64,000 nucleotides of DNA from Rapana venosa (lineage: Eukaryota > Mollusca > Gastropoda > Neogastropoda > Muricidae): NCBI GenBank assembly GCA_028751875.1, contig CM054140.1, forward strand, positions 48,821,456 to 48,885,455. Direction: 5' to 3'. The notes under the pieces are model-generated. The model worked only from the letters and a program-made list of their open reading frames with translations. It was not told the origin of the DNA and searched no databases. The position numbers were made by a program, and so were the translations under genes. This document shows positions 21,618 to 35,552 of this stretch, one piece after another (positions within the stretch are counted from its first letter, which is position 1; the number at the start of each line of letters is the position of its first letter).

Positions 21618-23493
21618 AGAGTGGTGTTGTGTGTGTGGTGTGATTCTTGACTCCTGTTCTGTCAGAGAGTGAGAGGGAGAAAGAGAGAGAGTGAGAGAGA
21701 GAGAGGCGAGAGAGATGAGAGAGAGAGAGAGAGAAGGTGTGTTGCGTAGTGTGTGCTTATGTTTTTTGTGTGTGCCTAATTAGGTACGTAAGTACATGTG
21801 TGCATGCATGTTGCTGCGCGGGTCGCGGCGCGTGGTGCGTGCGTTTTTTCAGTTCTTATCACTGCAATATTTAGTCTCTGGTCGTGTAGTATGTGCACAC
21901 ACAGTGTGTTCAATTAATCGTTAAAAAAATTTTTATGACTTTCTCCGAAAACTCGTCTAGTTATATTAACGCACCCGTTTAATCATCCTCAACAGTTTTG
22001 GTTTAATGTTTATCACCCAACGGATCTCATAGACGCAGAATATTACACAGCTGCTCCACAGCTGTAAAAGAAGTAAGAATGAATGATACTTGACCACTAC
22101 CATCCCAATGTTTCTTTTTGCCTTTTTTTAGAGCGTGGGGGGTAATACAAGAGCATGTTGTGTGTCTGCTCTCAAAAACACTTGTATTGTATTTTACTGT
22201 GTAATTCTGTTGTATGTCTTGTTATTGTATGCTATTTCAACTGCGGCACGGAATACCTTCCGTGAAATTCGCTTCCCGGGGAGAGCTCGTGCTAAGTGAG
22301 CAGCACTATTGGTTTTTTTCTTTACTGCCTGCGTTGTTGTATTTTCCTGTCACAGTGGCTTTTTCCTGAGAATTTTGCCAGGGACAATCTCATGTTGCGT
22401 TGGTCTTTTACGTGCGATATATATATTATATTATTATATATATATATATAGAGATGAGAGAGAGAGAGACGAGAGAGATACAGACGTAAGATATAATATA
22501 TATATTATTATGGCAGCTTGCATTCTAGTTCAACCAAACAATCGTAACCTTCCACACCTCAATTCACCAGGACTGTTTCCGCTGCTGAGATTCAAACCAC
22601 TCTTCAAGGGGCATGTCACGGAGGTCAAACCTCTAACCCACTAGTTCGGCAATCTGACAAGCGTGACAACATCTTGTACATGCATATTTCATCTTCTGCA
22701 GGGCGTATGAACGGAGATTCTGTCGGTTGTAGGTTTGCTACAAATGGACCCTGATCACTTATTGAAACCTTCCATCCGTATCCATAGGATGGGGTGAGAT
22801 TCGAAGTCTACAAACTGTTTCTTCAAGGGACTTTAGAATTAAACGCGAGACGGTTTATCCACTTAGCCAAAGCCACCGAGTTTTTTGGGGAAGGGAAGAA
22901 ACAAACCTTTTCTGTTTGTTTGGGTTCATTAAGCTACTATGGGGGGTGGGGGGGGGGGGGGGGGGTGGAGGGTAGTAGGCTAGACAGTGTGTATGGATCT
23001 AACAGCCATCCTCAAGGCGGCATCCCTTGGAGGACTTTTTGTCCGGGATGTTACCATTCAGTACACTCATCCGCAAGTCTTTGGGTGAGACTATGAGCGA
23101 GGTCCCTGGTATAAAAAAAGCATGCAGAACATACGCTAACATTTAGAAACCTAATCCGCAGTTCTGGAAGCGTAGGCATTGTGTTGAGTAGGACGGATGA
23201 CATGTTTTTATTAAAAAAGCCTGCACATGGTTATAGTATTTAGATATATCCAAAGTGGGACATGACTCGATCATGGTGGCCTAAATATGGATACACAAAA
23301 TATCACTATATGGGAAACTCGAGTTAGTTGCGAATCCGAAATACAAAACGTTTTACTTCTTTACAAAAAGTATTTACATATGCTAAAACTCTGGATCTCC
23401 GTATCATATTATGAATCCATTTTTATCTATTCCTTTAATTATAACCTAAACCCAAGTTATCAATTTCATATGTATGATTTTTTTCCCTATCAG

Positions 23494-23644
23494 CGAAATG
23501 AGGATGGATGGAGGGCACAGAATCAACAGATCACAGAAACTCGTTACGGACAACAACGTGGGAGACCTTCCCATGAAGGAAGCCACACACAGATGACACA
23601 TGGAGTGCTGTTGAACATGGGCAAAGACTTCACGTCCTTACAAG
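23494..23644 (+). pseudogene. Block B copy of the N-terminal exon, indel-damaged
   Basis: This is the equivalent of 9,781-9,935, still flanked by cctatcag and caag|gtcgta, but 151 nt long instead of 155. Several single-base losses and gains shift the frame (for example gaaatgaggatgg for gaagagatgg). The changes are scattered one-base indels rather than substitutions, which looks like sequencing error more than decay under neutrality. Confidence 0.7.
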
Positions 23645-23756
23645 GTCGTATGGAACATACGAATGAACTTGCTGTTCCTTAAATACACATAATATTTTGT
23701 AGTGTTCCTCATTTGTCACTTTGCTATCATTACTTACAGGTTAATTTCTTGGGTTG

Positions 23757-24215
23757 TATAATAATAATAATATATGGAATTTATATAGCGTGAATTAGTA
23801 AAAACAAAACAAATCGACAGGGTTGACTAATCATTAACACGCATACAATCTCTTAAAATAAATGCACAACTATTTCAACATCATGCTTGCGCCGCCCTAC
23901 GACCAAACACACTCACGCCACACCACACGCACACACACAACACACAGCACGCACGCACGCACGCAGCACGACGCACGCACGCCGCACGCAGCGCACGCAC
24001 ACACACACACAGCTCGCACCACAACCACACACAAACCACACACACAACACCACACACAACACACATTAGGAGGTGAAGGATGCTGTTGAAAATTAGGACA
24101 GATATTTGGGGGGAAAGGAAAGTCTCAGGTAGCAACATAAGTGTGTTTTGAGGCTGGATTGAAGGTGTCAATGAAGGGGCTTTTGGCGGAGGTGCAAAGA
24201 ATAGGAGTTTCTTTT
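23757..24215. mobile_element. Insertion of about 460 bp in block B, absent from A
   Basis: Block A runs straight from ttgcattgtat to tgcttccgctatatacgg near 10,045-10,075. Block B has about 460 extra bases there. They start with an AAT repeat and atatggaatttatatagcg, pass through an AC/GC microsatellite, and include ggaggtgaaggatgctgttg. The ggaatttatatagcgc motif also occurs at 15,232 and 54,456, so this looks like a dispersed element whose tail is (ATT)n on the minus strand. Family not assigned. Block C has it at 40,145-40,603. Confidence 0.65.
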
Positions 24216-27200
24216 GCTTCTACGGATTTTTTGTGAGTCAGGATTTGAAACAAAGGTTGCAAACGTTAATCTCTTGGTGTCAATAAAGATTAATTTGACT
24301 AACCTCACCTGCACCATTTCTTCCAGGTTAGTAGGTCAACATGCTAATGACAAATGACACTGTCTTTTTCAGGACAGTAGGTCAACACGCTTGACATGGA
24401 CATGACTTTTTTCAAGATCAGTGATGTCAACACGCTTTGCACTGACCCCATCCCTCTCAAAGGTCATGGACTATACAATAACAATGGCTTTGAGGCCACC
24501 ACTTTTCAACAGGGAAGAGTGCTCTGGCGCGCGCGCACAAACACGCGCGGCGGCGCAAACAACACACACACCCACACACAACACCCAACACAACGAACCT
24601 TTATTTGATCAGTCCAAAGCTTACAACGCATACTCTCGTTTGTAAGGGAACAGAACTAGAGCGTGTTCACACTAGAGGCAACATTGCATCATTCCAATCT
24701 TCCAGTCATTCTGTTCAAGATGTGGAGTCTACTGGTGACTTGTGTGTGATTGTAGTGGAAGCATTATACCACATCTGTTTCTTGGCGTAGGATAACAGTA
24801 AGTGATTTATCTATGTATCAGGCCAAAACATTTCACTTCAGATTCCATGAAGGTCTTATTTTTAATGTCACGTTGGACACAACTATTTACACGCATGGAG
24901 AATGAGAATATTCTAGTCTATATAAATTATTACATTAGCTTTGAAAAGGCCATATTCATGATTCTTTATTTTAAAAATATGTTTTTTGATGATTTTTGGT
25001 TTGTTGTCAATGGCAAATCACAAACATCTTGAAAACGATAGGTCAGATGTTCAAATCCCAGCTTAAGGTCAATTTTCTTCTGTCTCCAATCATTAGTAAT
25101 GGTGTTTTGTTCTTTAGTACTTTGGATAAGATCAAGTTATGTGCTACAATACAGAAGAATAAGCAATCATTATGGAAAGAAAGGACGAGCAAGACGGAAG
25201 AATATTGTAGTATATTTTCAAGAGGAAGAAGCTTGACAAGAGAAATGTAAGACGCCTTTATAATTTGGGTTTTGTAATGAACCGGTTGTTATGGAGGGTT
25301 TTTTTTTTTATAAGCAACGATTTGCTGAAAATACAAAACTGACAGGTGGAGAACGTTTGAAAAAAAAGCTTGCTAAAGTCGATGGGAGTCAAGATGCTCA
25401 GGAATGTGTAAACAGAGAGAAAATTTGTAATTTATCTCTATTCAATAGTAAGCTGAGTGGAGAGATTACTGGGTTGAAGTGTTGAGGGGGGGGCCATATT
25501 TAGGAGAACGGAGGGTAGTTCACCGCATGGTTTAAAACCTTAGGAGTTGGAAGACGCATGTACTGCAAGTCAGAAGGAAGGATAGCTGCATAATGAAGTC
25601 AAGAAAAGTATTAGAAACAATAAACAAGGGTTTTTGTTGCCGCTTGAGAGAATGTTATTGAAGTGACCTACATACATTTGATACCTTGTGACAGAGGATC
25701 CTTCGCTGACATTCTCTTGTGTCCATCGGCCCAAGGAAGGAAGCATGACACGTATCTTTGTGTAGGAGAAGGCTCAACGGAAAGTAGAGTAGTTCCAACA
25801 AACAGATGACGCTTAATTAAACAACATCATTCATTTTAGCCTTAACCCCAAAACACAATTGTGGATTGGTGCTGAGGCTAACGCACCTGCTAGAGAGCAA
25901 AAAGTCGTTCGAAGGGGTCCCGTATTTTGCTCAAATTTTCCCCCATCACTAGACCAGCTGAGTTGTGTCTGGGTGCTGCTCATTTCGGTGATGAGACAAT
26001 AAACCAAGTCCCCTTGTAACACGATTTAGTGCACGTTAAAAGACCCCTCGGTTAACAAGAGAGTTGTCTGGGCCAATTCTGTAGAAACGTCATCTGCTGG
26101 GCAATAATGATACATGCAAACAGAAAAAGGAAAAAAAAACAAGGTGGGTGTTTTGTGGCGACGCAACCTCCCAGGGAGATCAGCCCCATTTTATGAAGAG
26201 AACTCTGCGTCACTTAAAGGTGGGGTAAGACACTACAAGACAATACAACATATTACAATACCATACCATACCATACCTACCATTACCATACCATACATGC
26301 CATCGCTTTGAACAAAAGGCTCCAACGGCTGCACATCATCAGACACTCATCTGCCTTGAAGTACTAGACCATTGAAGAATCTCATACATGTGATAATCAT
26401 CATTGGAGTTGACTTTGGCTCTGGTATATGGGAATAACACTGTGGGACTCTTGATCAGTTGGAAGGTGGAAGGTCCTAGTCCTATACTTTGTTTCTTTTG
26501 GCCCTGCACTGATTACTCAGCCTTTTGAACTGTTCGTTATGTCGACGGAACTTTGTCAATCGATCCATCTGTCTCGCTCTGTCTCTGTCATGTCGTTGTC
26601 TCTTTTTTCTGAGTCGGACATAACTAATAAAATTTGAAAAAAAAAAGTAATAGGGCAAGTGAAAACTCTGTCTGTCTGTCTGGTTCTTGTTGTAATATGT
26701 TTATAAACCTTATGTCATATGGCCAATCTGTAAGTCGCATTCTTATGTTTTGTGGCCTAAGACTGAATGTACAGTAAACGTCTGAATCTCGTCTCTGTCT
26801 GTCTGTTCTCTCTCTTGTGATTGATAATATGTTTATACCACAGTTAATGCCCACTTGTATGCCTGCATTTCATTTGTTTTGTGACTAAAGCTGATGTAAG
26901 TTCTATCTAACTCTCTCTCTTCTCTCTCTTTCTTCTCTCTTTCTCTTACTCCCCACCCCTCCCTCCCTCCCTTTTCTTGATACCACCCCTCTTCCCTCTC
27001 CTCCTCCCCCTCTCTCCACACAATTCACAGCACCCTTTCACGGTGACACGTTTCACTCCCACGAACTGATAAACTGGACCAAAAGGTGACTGGAGGACAC
27101 ACACGGGGACTACGTACGGAAACAGAAGAAAAACCCTGATAGTGCTCGTGGATTGTTGTAACACTGCTTATTCATCGGCCTTCAATAGCCCTAATTTACC

Positions 27201-28753
27201 GCCACAGGCTATTTAGAGGTCAAAGGGCCCCGTAGTGAAAGACTTACGGTAAAACACTGTTGTATCTGCGATGGCGGTTAGTGAAGCTATTTGGCTGCTG
27301 GGCCGAGTCTCTGCTTATCTGGTAGTATAGTTCTTACAGACTGTTGAGTATGCTTTGGGGATATGGATGTTGTGGGTGGTGTGTGAGAAAAAAGCGGGGT
27401 CCAGTGTTGTAGCCATCACAACACTCATGCCTTAATGGAGGGGGATAGCCTGGTGGTTTAGAGGCTTGAGGTTGCATTCGTGTAGCGGCTGTTTCGAATC
27501 GTTGAAGGGGGGCTTCCCCATCCCACCCCTGACAGGATTCACCTCCCCACTCCACTCCACCTCTGGGATGTTAAACAGCATGCCGACTCTACTCCCAAAT
27601 ACTCCCCCCCCCCCCCCACCAAAAAAAAAGTCCTTCGGATGAGACTTTAAACGTGTGAAAATACGCAGAAAGACATCTTGCGCACTTAAAACATGTTCGG
27701 CTTTCGGAAGAGTAGGCAAGTGTGTGCTTGGTGGGATACGGTATGACATTTATAATACCGACTCAAGCACACGGGGATCTGGACTAAAAAAAACACATGA
27801 GGACTTATTCCATATAAATAAAAGAAAGAAAAAAAGAAAAAACATGAAACGAGCTTTGTTTTCATACTCTGATTTAGTACAACGAAAGTGGTGCAGTATA
27901 TGGGATAGTTGAAGATATTCAGAGATAAAACTATCGCAGAGCTCAGAGAAGGCTCAGCGTCTAAGTCAAAATAATGAGGCCTGACAACAACAAACTGGCC
28001 TACTTCACTATACCCTTGTGGCCAGGCAAAAAGGCTTTGCCGTTTTGATTCAATTTAATAAGCTAAGCACCAGGCTAGTTTAAAGTGTTGTTAGGACACA
28101 TGGAGAGAGACTAGTTATTAGCATGTACTTATTCTGTCTTTTCTCTCTCATGATCAATGTAAACTTTGCCGAGATGACTTTACACAGGTCTTTCTTTCAT
28201 TGCATGATTGCCATGATGCAAAGATGCAATCATGTGTGTGTGCGCATGTGTTTATGTATTTTTAATTATTTAATTTTATTCTTTTATTTTGGGTAAAGGA
28301 AATAAGGCAATAGTGTGTGTGTGTGTGTGTGGTGAGTGTGTGTGTGTGTAGTGTAGGTGCATGCGTGCTTACGAGCATGGTGCGTGTGCATGCATCAATA
28401 TTAGCTAACTCCTGGCCAAGACCCTCCAAACTCCCGTCGCTTTTTCACAAGAAGACAAAATCGAGCTCGATTTCAGTTTTGTTACTTTTATCTGTCTTCA
28501 TCTATCTGTCTGCAATAGTTCTTTCCACGCAATAGCTGAGCGTGTGTTGGTGTTCGCGAGGGTCACTAAAAATGGATGTCGGACTAGGCATCGTACTGGG
28601 TTGCGTAGTGTGAGGCACGTGCATGCGGCCAAGCTAAACATGTATGTGTTGTGTGTAGACTAGCCGTTTGTTGTAGCTTCAGATTGTCCCTGCGCATTCC
28701 TGTGAGACGCGGCCTGTCTATATTGTCTGACCTTACCACTTTCTTTGTTTTAG

Positions 28754-28795
28754 AGGGGCGGAGGACTGGGCCTTGTTCCATGCAAATATGAGGAC
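28754..28795 (+). pseudogene. Block B copy of the 42-nt microexon
   Basis: This copy of 15,116-15,157 keeps length 42 but through compensating indels: an extra G and C near the start, an extra C in TTCCATG, a missing A, and GAGGAC for GAGGCAA. The intervening codons are out of frame. The acceptor (tttgttttag) and gtaata donor remain. Confidence 0.65.
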
Positions 28796-30063
28796 GTAAT
28801 AACCACCAACCCATAACAATACTACTACTATACTACTACTAATAATAATATCATAATAACAATTTTGGATTTATATACGGCTGCATCTTGTAAAGCACAA
28901 TCAAAGCGTCAGATGTTTTTTAAATTATTTTTTTTCTTGTAGCGAGGAAATGGCAACAAGCACCGGTGCTTTTTCTATATACACCCAGTCCCATGTGAAT
29001 GCGAGTTTTGTACATTCTGCCATCTGCTCCGGATTACCATGGCTACTCTTACGAAACGCGGAACTGGAATTAACATTGTGCGCAGATGTTCTGGCGCGTT
29101 TGCACCGGGGCTCGGTTTATCGTCTCATCCGAAGGACTTTTGGGGAGAGTGGAGTCTGCCCGATTGTTAATTCCAGGGAAAAATATCCCCTTGAAATGGG
29201 AATTCGAACCCGGGTGACAGATTGCGAACGCAATGTTCTAACCACTAGGCTATTCCGTTCCCCCGTTGGCGTACTGTTGGAGCTATAGAATAGCTCCACC
29301 ACCTTCCCCTAAATACCTCATTAGGAGAAAATGATTTTGCAGTGGTCTCTGCAAAACCAAAAAAACCAATTGCAATAACCTGATGAAGTTAAAATGCGAA
29401 GAATTTCTCTACACCATGTTTTGAGACGCATAACAACAGCATAAGTATTAGAAGCGCACCTTTTCAAACGACAAAAGCCAATCAATCAAATACAAAAAAA
29501 AGGAAACCAATTCGGACATTCATGATGAAAACTCTCATGATATCAAAAAAATTAATAGAAGCTCATTCTTTTTCATTCCACTTACTTTTGGCACTTTTTT
29601 GAATATTTCTTTGCCACTTTTCTGCATCGTTCTTTTGCCACTTTTATAATATTACTTTGGCGCTTTTTCTGAAATATTACTTTGCCACTAGTGAGTGTGC
29701 TTACATTTCTGGCAGTAGAATGAGCATTTCTCAAATAGCCACAGGACCTACTGAACGCTTACGCTCTTTTGAAGGGAAAAGCATATTCTTAGTTTGTTCG
29801 TCTATTCGTCCTTTCATCATACACAACACCGGGAGGCACAGTCTCGAGAGAGATGTCCAGGACGCAGACTCCTCCACAACACAAACACCACACACCACAC
29901 ACCAACACAAACACACAACACACACACACACACACTCCCGAAAACTAACACAGCCGAATAAAAACACACAACTGTCAGTAAACGCCCACAGGACCACTTA
30001 CAACAACAACCAATATACCAACACACCCCTAACCAAAGCACCAACAGCTTATGATACCCGTCC

Positions 30064-30080
30064 TCCTCCCCCCCCCCCCC

Positions 30081-30143
<63 letters not shown>

Positions 30144-30173
30144 ACCGCCCCGCCCACCCCTCCCCCCCCCCCC
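30064..30173. repeat. Long poly-C tract in block B
   Basis: More than 100 bases that are almost all C, with a few A and G. Block A has only about 17 C at the same place (16,913-16,929). Block C has it at 46,452-46,561. Translated frames are polyproline or polyglycine and are not genes. Confidence 0.85.
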
Positions 30174-30654
30174 CTTCCACCTCCTTACTCCTCGCACTAC
30201 AGTAACACAGATGTCTAAGCTCTTGGTATTCTGAACAAAAGCGATTCAGTAAGCTAACGGAAATTCGACGACCGGAACTGGAAATGAAGAATCGATTGCT
30301 ACGGGTGGGCCCTGCTACTAGTTAATCATAACAGAAAACTGCCTGTCTTGTTGGCTCACAGTCGGCCTGAATGGAGGTTGAAGTAAGGACCGACCAGCGA
30401 AGGGAGGGTACCGAACAGAAAAATAGAAGAAGAGAAGGATAAGATGAGAGAAAGAAGAAAGGAGAACTGTGGTTTAAGGTAGAAGAAATTAGAAGTTTGG
30501 TTGGGGTTTTTACAATAAAACTCGTACATGTGATGTGGTATTTACTCATTTTCTTCTTTTTGTTCTTTTCTTTTCTGTTCTTTTTTTTTCTTCTTATATA
30601 TCCCTTTTTGATGAGGGCCTGGTGTAAAGAATGCATGGCTTATCAAATACCTCA

Positions 30655-30684
30655 ATAAAAATCGATTCGAGGATTTCTCTTTCT

Positions 30685-30722
<38 letters not shown>

Positions 30723-30780
30723 CACTCTCCTTCTCTCTCTCTCTCCCCCCCCCCCCCCCCCCTTCTCTCTCTGTGTAAAA
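30655..30780. repeat. CT/C-rich insertion of about 126 bp in block B
   Basis: Block A (17,421) reads caaataccctcatcttttgagtgatc without a break. Block B instead has aataaaaatcgattcgagg followed by CT runs and a poly-C run before rejoining. The same insertion is in C at 47,043-47,168. It is either a length-variable allele or low-quality sequence. Confidence 0.6.
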
Positions 30781-32665
30781 TCTTTGGAGTGATCTTGTTC
30801 AGTGTGCTGATAGATTGTTCAGCATGGATTTGAACTTTTCGCATTGAAATGTTCGATATGAATTTGTTCTACATTTTCTGATTCCAGGCATATTTACTGC
30901 GTCTTTACCCCTGTGTGAGTATGATCTGGCATGTTTGTCACCTGGAAGTTATGATAAACAATAGGTGAAAGTTAGAGAGATAGAGAGAGGAGAGAGAAAA
31001 GAGTGGTACCCTTTTTATTTATTGTCGTATCAGTGCCAGCCATTATTGGCCAAAACTGATTCTAAAATCGTATCAATATCCTTTCATAATGTGCCACAAT
31101 TTTCTTGGAATCTAAATGGTCTCTTAGAAATGTCCAACAAGAACATGAGTTGACAGAAAGTTGAATGAAAAGGAGCATGGTTCAGGAATATTCCACACAG
31201 TTAGCTGTTCTTCTCTTCTTGTGCCATCAACATGAGTCGCAAATTTATGAACTCGTTTCTTGCATTTGTTTTATCGTGTTTTTTTGTTCAGTAATCGTTT
31301 TTGATCTTAAACTCTGAAACAGTTTTTGACAGATGCATTGCATTTTACAAAAACAAACTATCATTCAGTCTCCATATTTTCTGTCCGTTTTCTTGTTGGC
31401 ATTCTATCCTTTATGAGTTACTGTTTTCGAAAAACAGATTTGGAACTGTTGATTATGATGTACTTGATTTTGGTGTGAAGGACAAAATGACATTATCGGT
31501 ATTTTCGTTGCATTTTTTTTATGTTTGTGTTAAATAAATTTGCTGGGTTTTTTGTTTAATTTGCAGGTTTGTTACTTTTTATTTGATGTTTGACTTTGGA
31601 GAGGAATGCTAATCATCATGACTTTTTTTTATTTATTACTGTCACCAATCTATTTTTAAAATCATTAAAAAAAATTAAATATCAAAACCCTGTACATAGA
31701 TTTGATATTGCAGTTTGGGAAAAAAGCGAGAGCATCTCTTATTTTATGTGCCCCTTTTTAATTTTCCAAGTGGGCTTCTTCATATTTTTTAAGAGCAAAA
31801 CAACACAACTTTTTTCTAGGTGTATGTTTCATTTTTCAGTACACCAATTCTCAGATGCTTGAAACGACCTTAAAACTTGGAAAATTTTCCAGTTTGTTGT
31901 CGACAAAGAACATTTGTTTTTCCTGGGTTTTGTTTGTTCGTTTTTATGTTTGTTTGTTTGTTTGTTTGTTTGAAAACTCTCCTCCACGTTTGTGACTTAT
32001 GAACCGAAAAAATAAAACAAAAATACTGATTCAATTCATGTGGCAGGCACAAGCTGAAAATCATATATATATATTGCACGCACAACGAGCGCGCGGCGCG
32101 GCGCACACACACACACACCACACAACACACACACACACAACACAACACACAAAGACAGACACAGACACAGACACACACGCACACGCTCACAACACATGTC
32201 TAAATCTTTTTTTTAGTGGATAACGTAAAAAATGCACACACACACAAACACACAACATTCCTCTTCCCCCTCTCACACACACCAAAGAAATACGCACACA
32301 CATGCGCCGAACATATAAACTAACCATCGAAGGGAAAAGACAAAAGATGTGTTAAAAAAACCCAGACATAAATGCACACCTTTATATAGCGAGAAGGCAG
32401 GGAGATGGGGAGGGGAGGAGGGAGGTTCTTTGCACATGATATGTTTTCTTTTCTTCCCAAGAAACGAATGTTGTTACATGGGTTCTGCCCTCTTTAGGGT
32501 CAGGGAAGTAAGGCGGCGAGGGCGAGGCGAGGGCGCGCGACTCAATAATTGATGTCCGTGAGAAGCTGCGGTTCTGACGCCCTCGCATCAACGACACACA
32601 GGTTATTGGGGACACCTTTGCTGTTCGTTCCTTTACAAAGTTGGGACATATTGATTTGATTTGAG

Positions 32666-32759
32666 CTTCTGACCAGAGAAGGGACTTTGCGTCCGAGATA
32701 CGAGTGATTCCGGGATTGGAAGCCTTCCTGAAACAGGCCATCGTCATGCTGACTTGCAG
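32666..32759 (+). pseudogene. Block B copy of the 19,327 exon, frameshifted
   Basis: The copy is 94 nt against 93, with extra bases in CTGaCC, AAGgGAC, GCGtCC and GAGtgATT and losses in GGGATC and CTGAAC. The acceptor has become ttgatttgag. It cannot encode the SLC4A11 segment as written. Block A carries the same exon intact. Confidence 0.75.
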
Positions 32760-33011
32760 GTCGACTGTACTGCTGCATTGATGCTGCCTCTTGATGCGGA
32801 GGGGTGTTGTGTTGGGATAGAGGGATGGGATGGAGGAGGGGAGTAGGTCGTGAGGGAAGGATGGACAGAAGAGAGAAGGCGGGAAAGAGATAGTGTGTGT
32901 GTGTGATGTGTGTGGTGTATGTATGTAGTGTTGGTGCAAGAGAATGAAGAGAGTGGGAGGGCGAGATATAAAGAGAGAGAGACAGCTAGGAAGACAGAAA
33001 CCACACAGAGA

Positions 33012-35552
33012 GAGAGAGAGAGGGAGGAGCGACTGCCAGCAGGAGAAGAATCTGTATCTGAATGCTTTAACAAAACATCGACCCAAGGCCACCAAAACAC
33101 TATTGATTTGCAAAAAATGGAAGGATTAAAAAAAAAGTGTGAGAGAGGGAGGACAAAGATAGATGAGAGGAGACAGATAAAAAGAGACAGAGACAGAACT
33201 AGAGAGAGAGCGAGTTTTATCTGCAGAGCATAGGATCTTGGGCTTAAGTGCACAGTTACTTTGTTCGGACCAAAGTCAACAGAGCCTAGATTGCTGATCA
33301 ATATTGGCTGCTCATGACTCGCCACCCACCTCCATTCCGAACCAAATGCCATTGCGCCTCTGTCATGTGCGAATCTTCCAGATTATTAAGGGTTCATTCC
33401 CAATTTTGCCAAACAACACACACTACATTACATACATACATACATCATACATATTTATTAGGGGACTGAATAGGTCAGTGGTGGAAGCACTCGCTTCCCA
33501 GCAAGTTAAGCAGGGTCGAGCAAAACGTTCAGCATGCGTAAATGATACGCAGCATGAGGGACCAAACCGCGCATTCTAGACCCACAATTCAGTATCAGCG
33601 TTTAATGGGGGTAATCGTTAACAACAAACATTACCCAGCATGATTACACTATGGAGAAGATCCAATGGGCTCGGCCAGGTTTAACTTGCCAGTAACACTG
33701 GCCCTCAAAAATACAGTACGTGTCCCTAAGGGTCAACCCATGGAGTAAGCTCAGGGAGGGGAGAAAGAAGAACGTCGTTCAGTACATTATGATTTTCTAC
33801 GCTCGTAGATAGCATTAATTTCTTATGCTGCTCTCAGATCAGAGATTTGTTCCTCTGTGGAAATGAAGAGGGGAGGGGGGGGGGGGGGGGGTGGGGAGCT
33901 GTATAAAATAGTTCTCCCTCTTCTGAAATTTCTGTGGAGGGATTCCCTGATTTATTCTGCTCTTTTTTTCTGTCTTGTTCTTTCCTTCTTGTCAATCTTT
34001 CTTGTCTATTTCTGCATTCTTGGAACATTTTTCCGCTTTTTTCCAGTAAGACCTAAATATAACATTCTTTCACGCGCAGTTGGATCGTGGGCCTGACTTG
34101 TCAGGTGATTAAACGCATTTTTCGCTATATGACAGGAAACATAGATGATATTCTGATCGTTCGTACGAGGACGACGAAGTTGAAGAAAAAACTTATTCAC
34201 CGTGTGGTGTATGTCCGCCTCCCCATACCCGCTTATCCAAAGGGCTAGAACGTGGGTCATAAATAACACTACCGGCTTTTTCGGGTATCTTCTCAGGTCA
34301 GACGTGGCGAATCTGGCGGTGGATGGTTGCAGAATGGTGGTGGAGGCTACCCCAAGTCCGGGAGCAGTTCAGCAGGAGAGAGGTATGTTGTGCTTTCAGG
34401 GGACTCGGGTCCGTCAGCTGTCTCTGGCGTAACTGTCTGCAGGCTGTCTCTCCTTTTCCTCCACTGTCCCACTTAACTTTGAGGAACCTTGAAGTTTTCG
34501 TGTGCCTTGTATAAGTTGAATCAGGCGGAGCTCGTTCTTTCGTCAGGTCACAGATTGGATGTGGGTATTTCGGCTGATTACTTGCTGGATATGTTTTGTC
34601 ATTCATTACCATCGGAGGTTTGTTTGTCTTTTTGTGTATCGGCTAGAGCTCAGATAATTTACCAATGGTTCCAACATTGTGAATTATTGAAAACCCTGAT
34701 GATGGGTGTTGTTCAAGGTTTACTGTAACTGATTTGTACATCTCTTTCCCAATCCATCCGAAATATCTGATAATCATATACAGCATTTCTGTTTAAAAAA
34801 ACAACCCATCCCACAACTACTTTTTCACTTCGTTTTTCCATTTCACCAATCGGATGACGATACACAATCAGATTATGCAATTGATTATAAAGAGATCTAA
34901 TCCAATCTATTGTTTATGTCCCGCGACCACAGTGAAAATAACAGTTATAAGCTAATTTTTTTAAAACGTTTTTGGATGTTTGTATTATAACAATTCCCGT
35001 GTTTATCTGTTTATGTATGTACTGATTAATTGGTTGGATGGTCATTGTTCGAATGATAGCTGATTGATTGGTGGATTGATGTTTATGAAAACATTTCTGG
35101 TCCATCCATCTGGAACGACTTCCTCTCTACAACGACAAATGCCTATATGACTCATTTAAATCCAGCTATGACATATTTATTTCAAACTAACTTTTTCCCT
35201 CCTCTTTCATCTCTAATGCCCTGCTTCAACAGCAAATCCCAATACCCTGCAAAAGCCTAAACTGTGTGTATTGTGTGTGTGGTTATGTGTGTGTGTGTGT
35301 GTGTGTGGTGTGTGTGTGTGTGTGTGTGCGCACGATTGGCATGGTGTGTGTGTATGTGTGTGCGGTGTATAGGTTGGTACATTTGAATAGTGTTTAAGCT
35401 TTTGGATAGTTATTGTGAAGATTGTAAGAATATGTTGAATTCAAAGCGCTATCTTATTCTTGCAATATATGCGTATACAAATTTCATTTTTTCTTTTCAA
35501 CCTTGGTTTGTTGATGATTGACTGATTGATTGATTGATGCTGTTGCCTGCAG
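33012..35552. other. Sequence unique to blocks B/C before the fourth exon
   Basis: This has no match in block A and looks free of the indel noise. It contains a tRNA-like SINE head fragment at about 33,470-33,530 (gtggtggaagcactcgcttc), a poly-G run at 33,872-33,891, and a possible LINE 3' fragment near 34,892-34,925 (tgtttatgtcccgcgaccac, compare 58,390). A GT array lies at 35,268-35,330. Two weak exon-like places are discussed in the findings. The missing exon of about 55 residues was not recognised. Block C repeats it at 49,400-51,938. Confidence 0.5.

Noticed and set aside
29657..30205. 182-codon frame with a polyproline run
   Set aside because: Poly-C tract translation; the same tract on the other strand gives polyglycine, and the tract is short in block A.
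32382..33113. 243-codon minus-strand frame in block B
   Set aside because: It runs antisense over the SLC4A11-like exon copy at 32,666, is mostly Ser/Leu/Pro from purine-rich repeats, and is not matched in block A.
34489..34728. 79-codon frame (GHRLDVGISADYLLDMFC...) as the missing SLC4A11 exon
   Set aside because: The composition is protein-like, but I could not align it with the family segment, and convincing splice signals were not seen.
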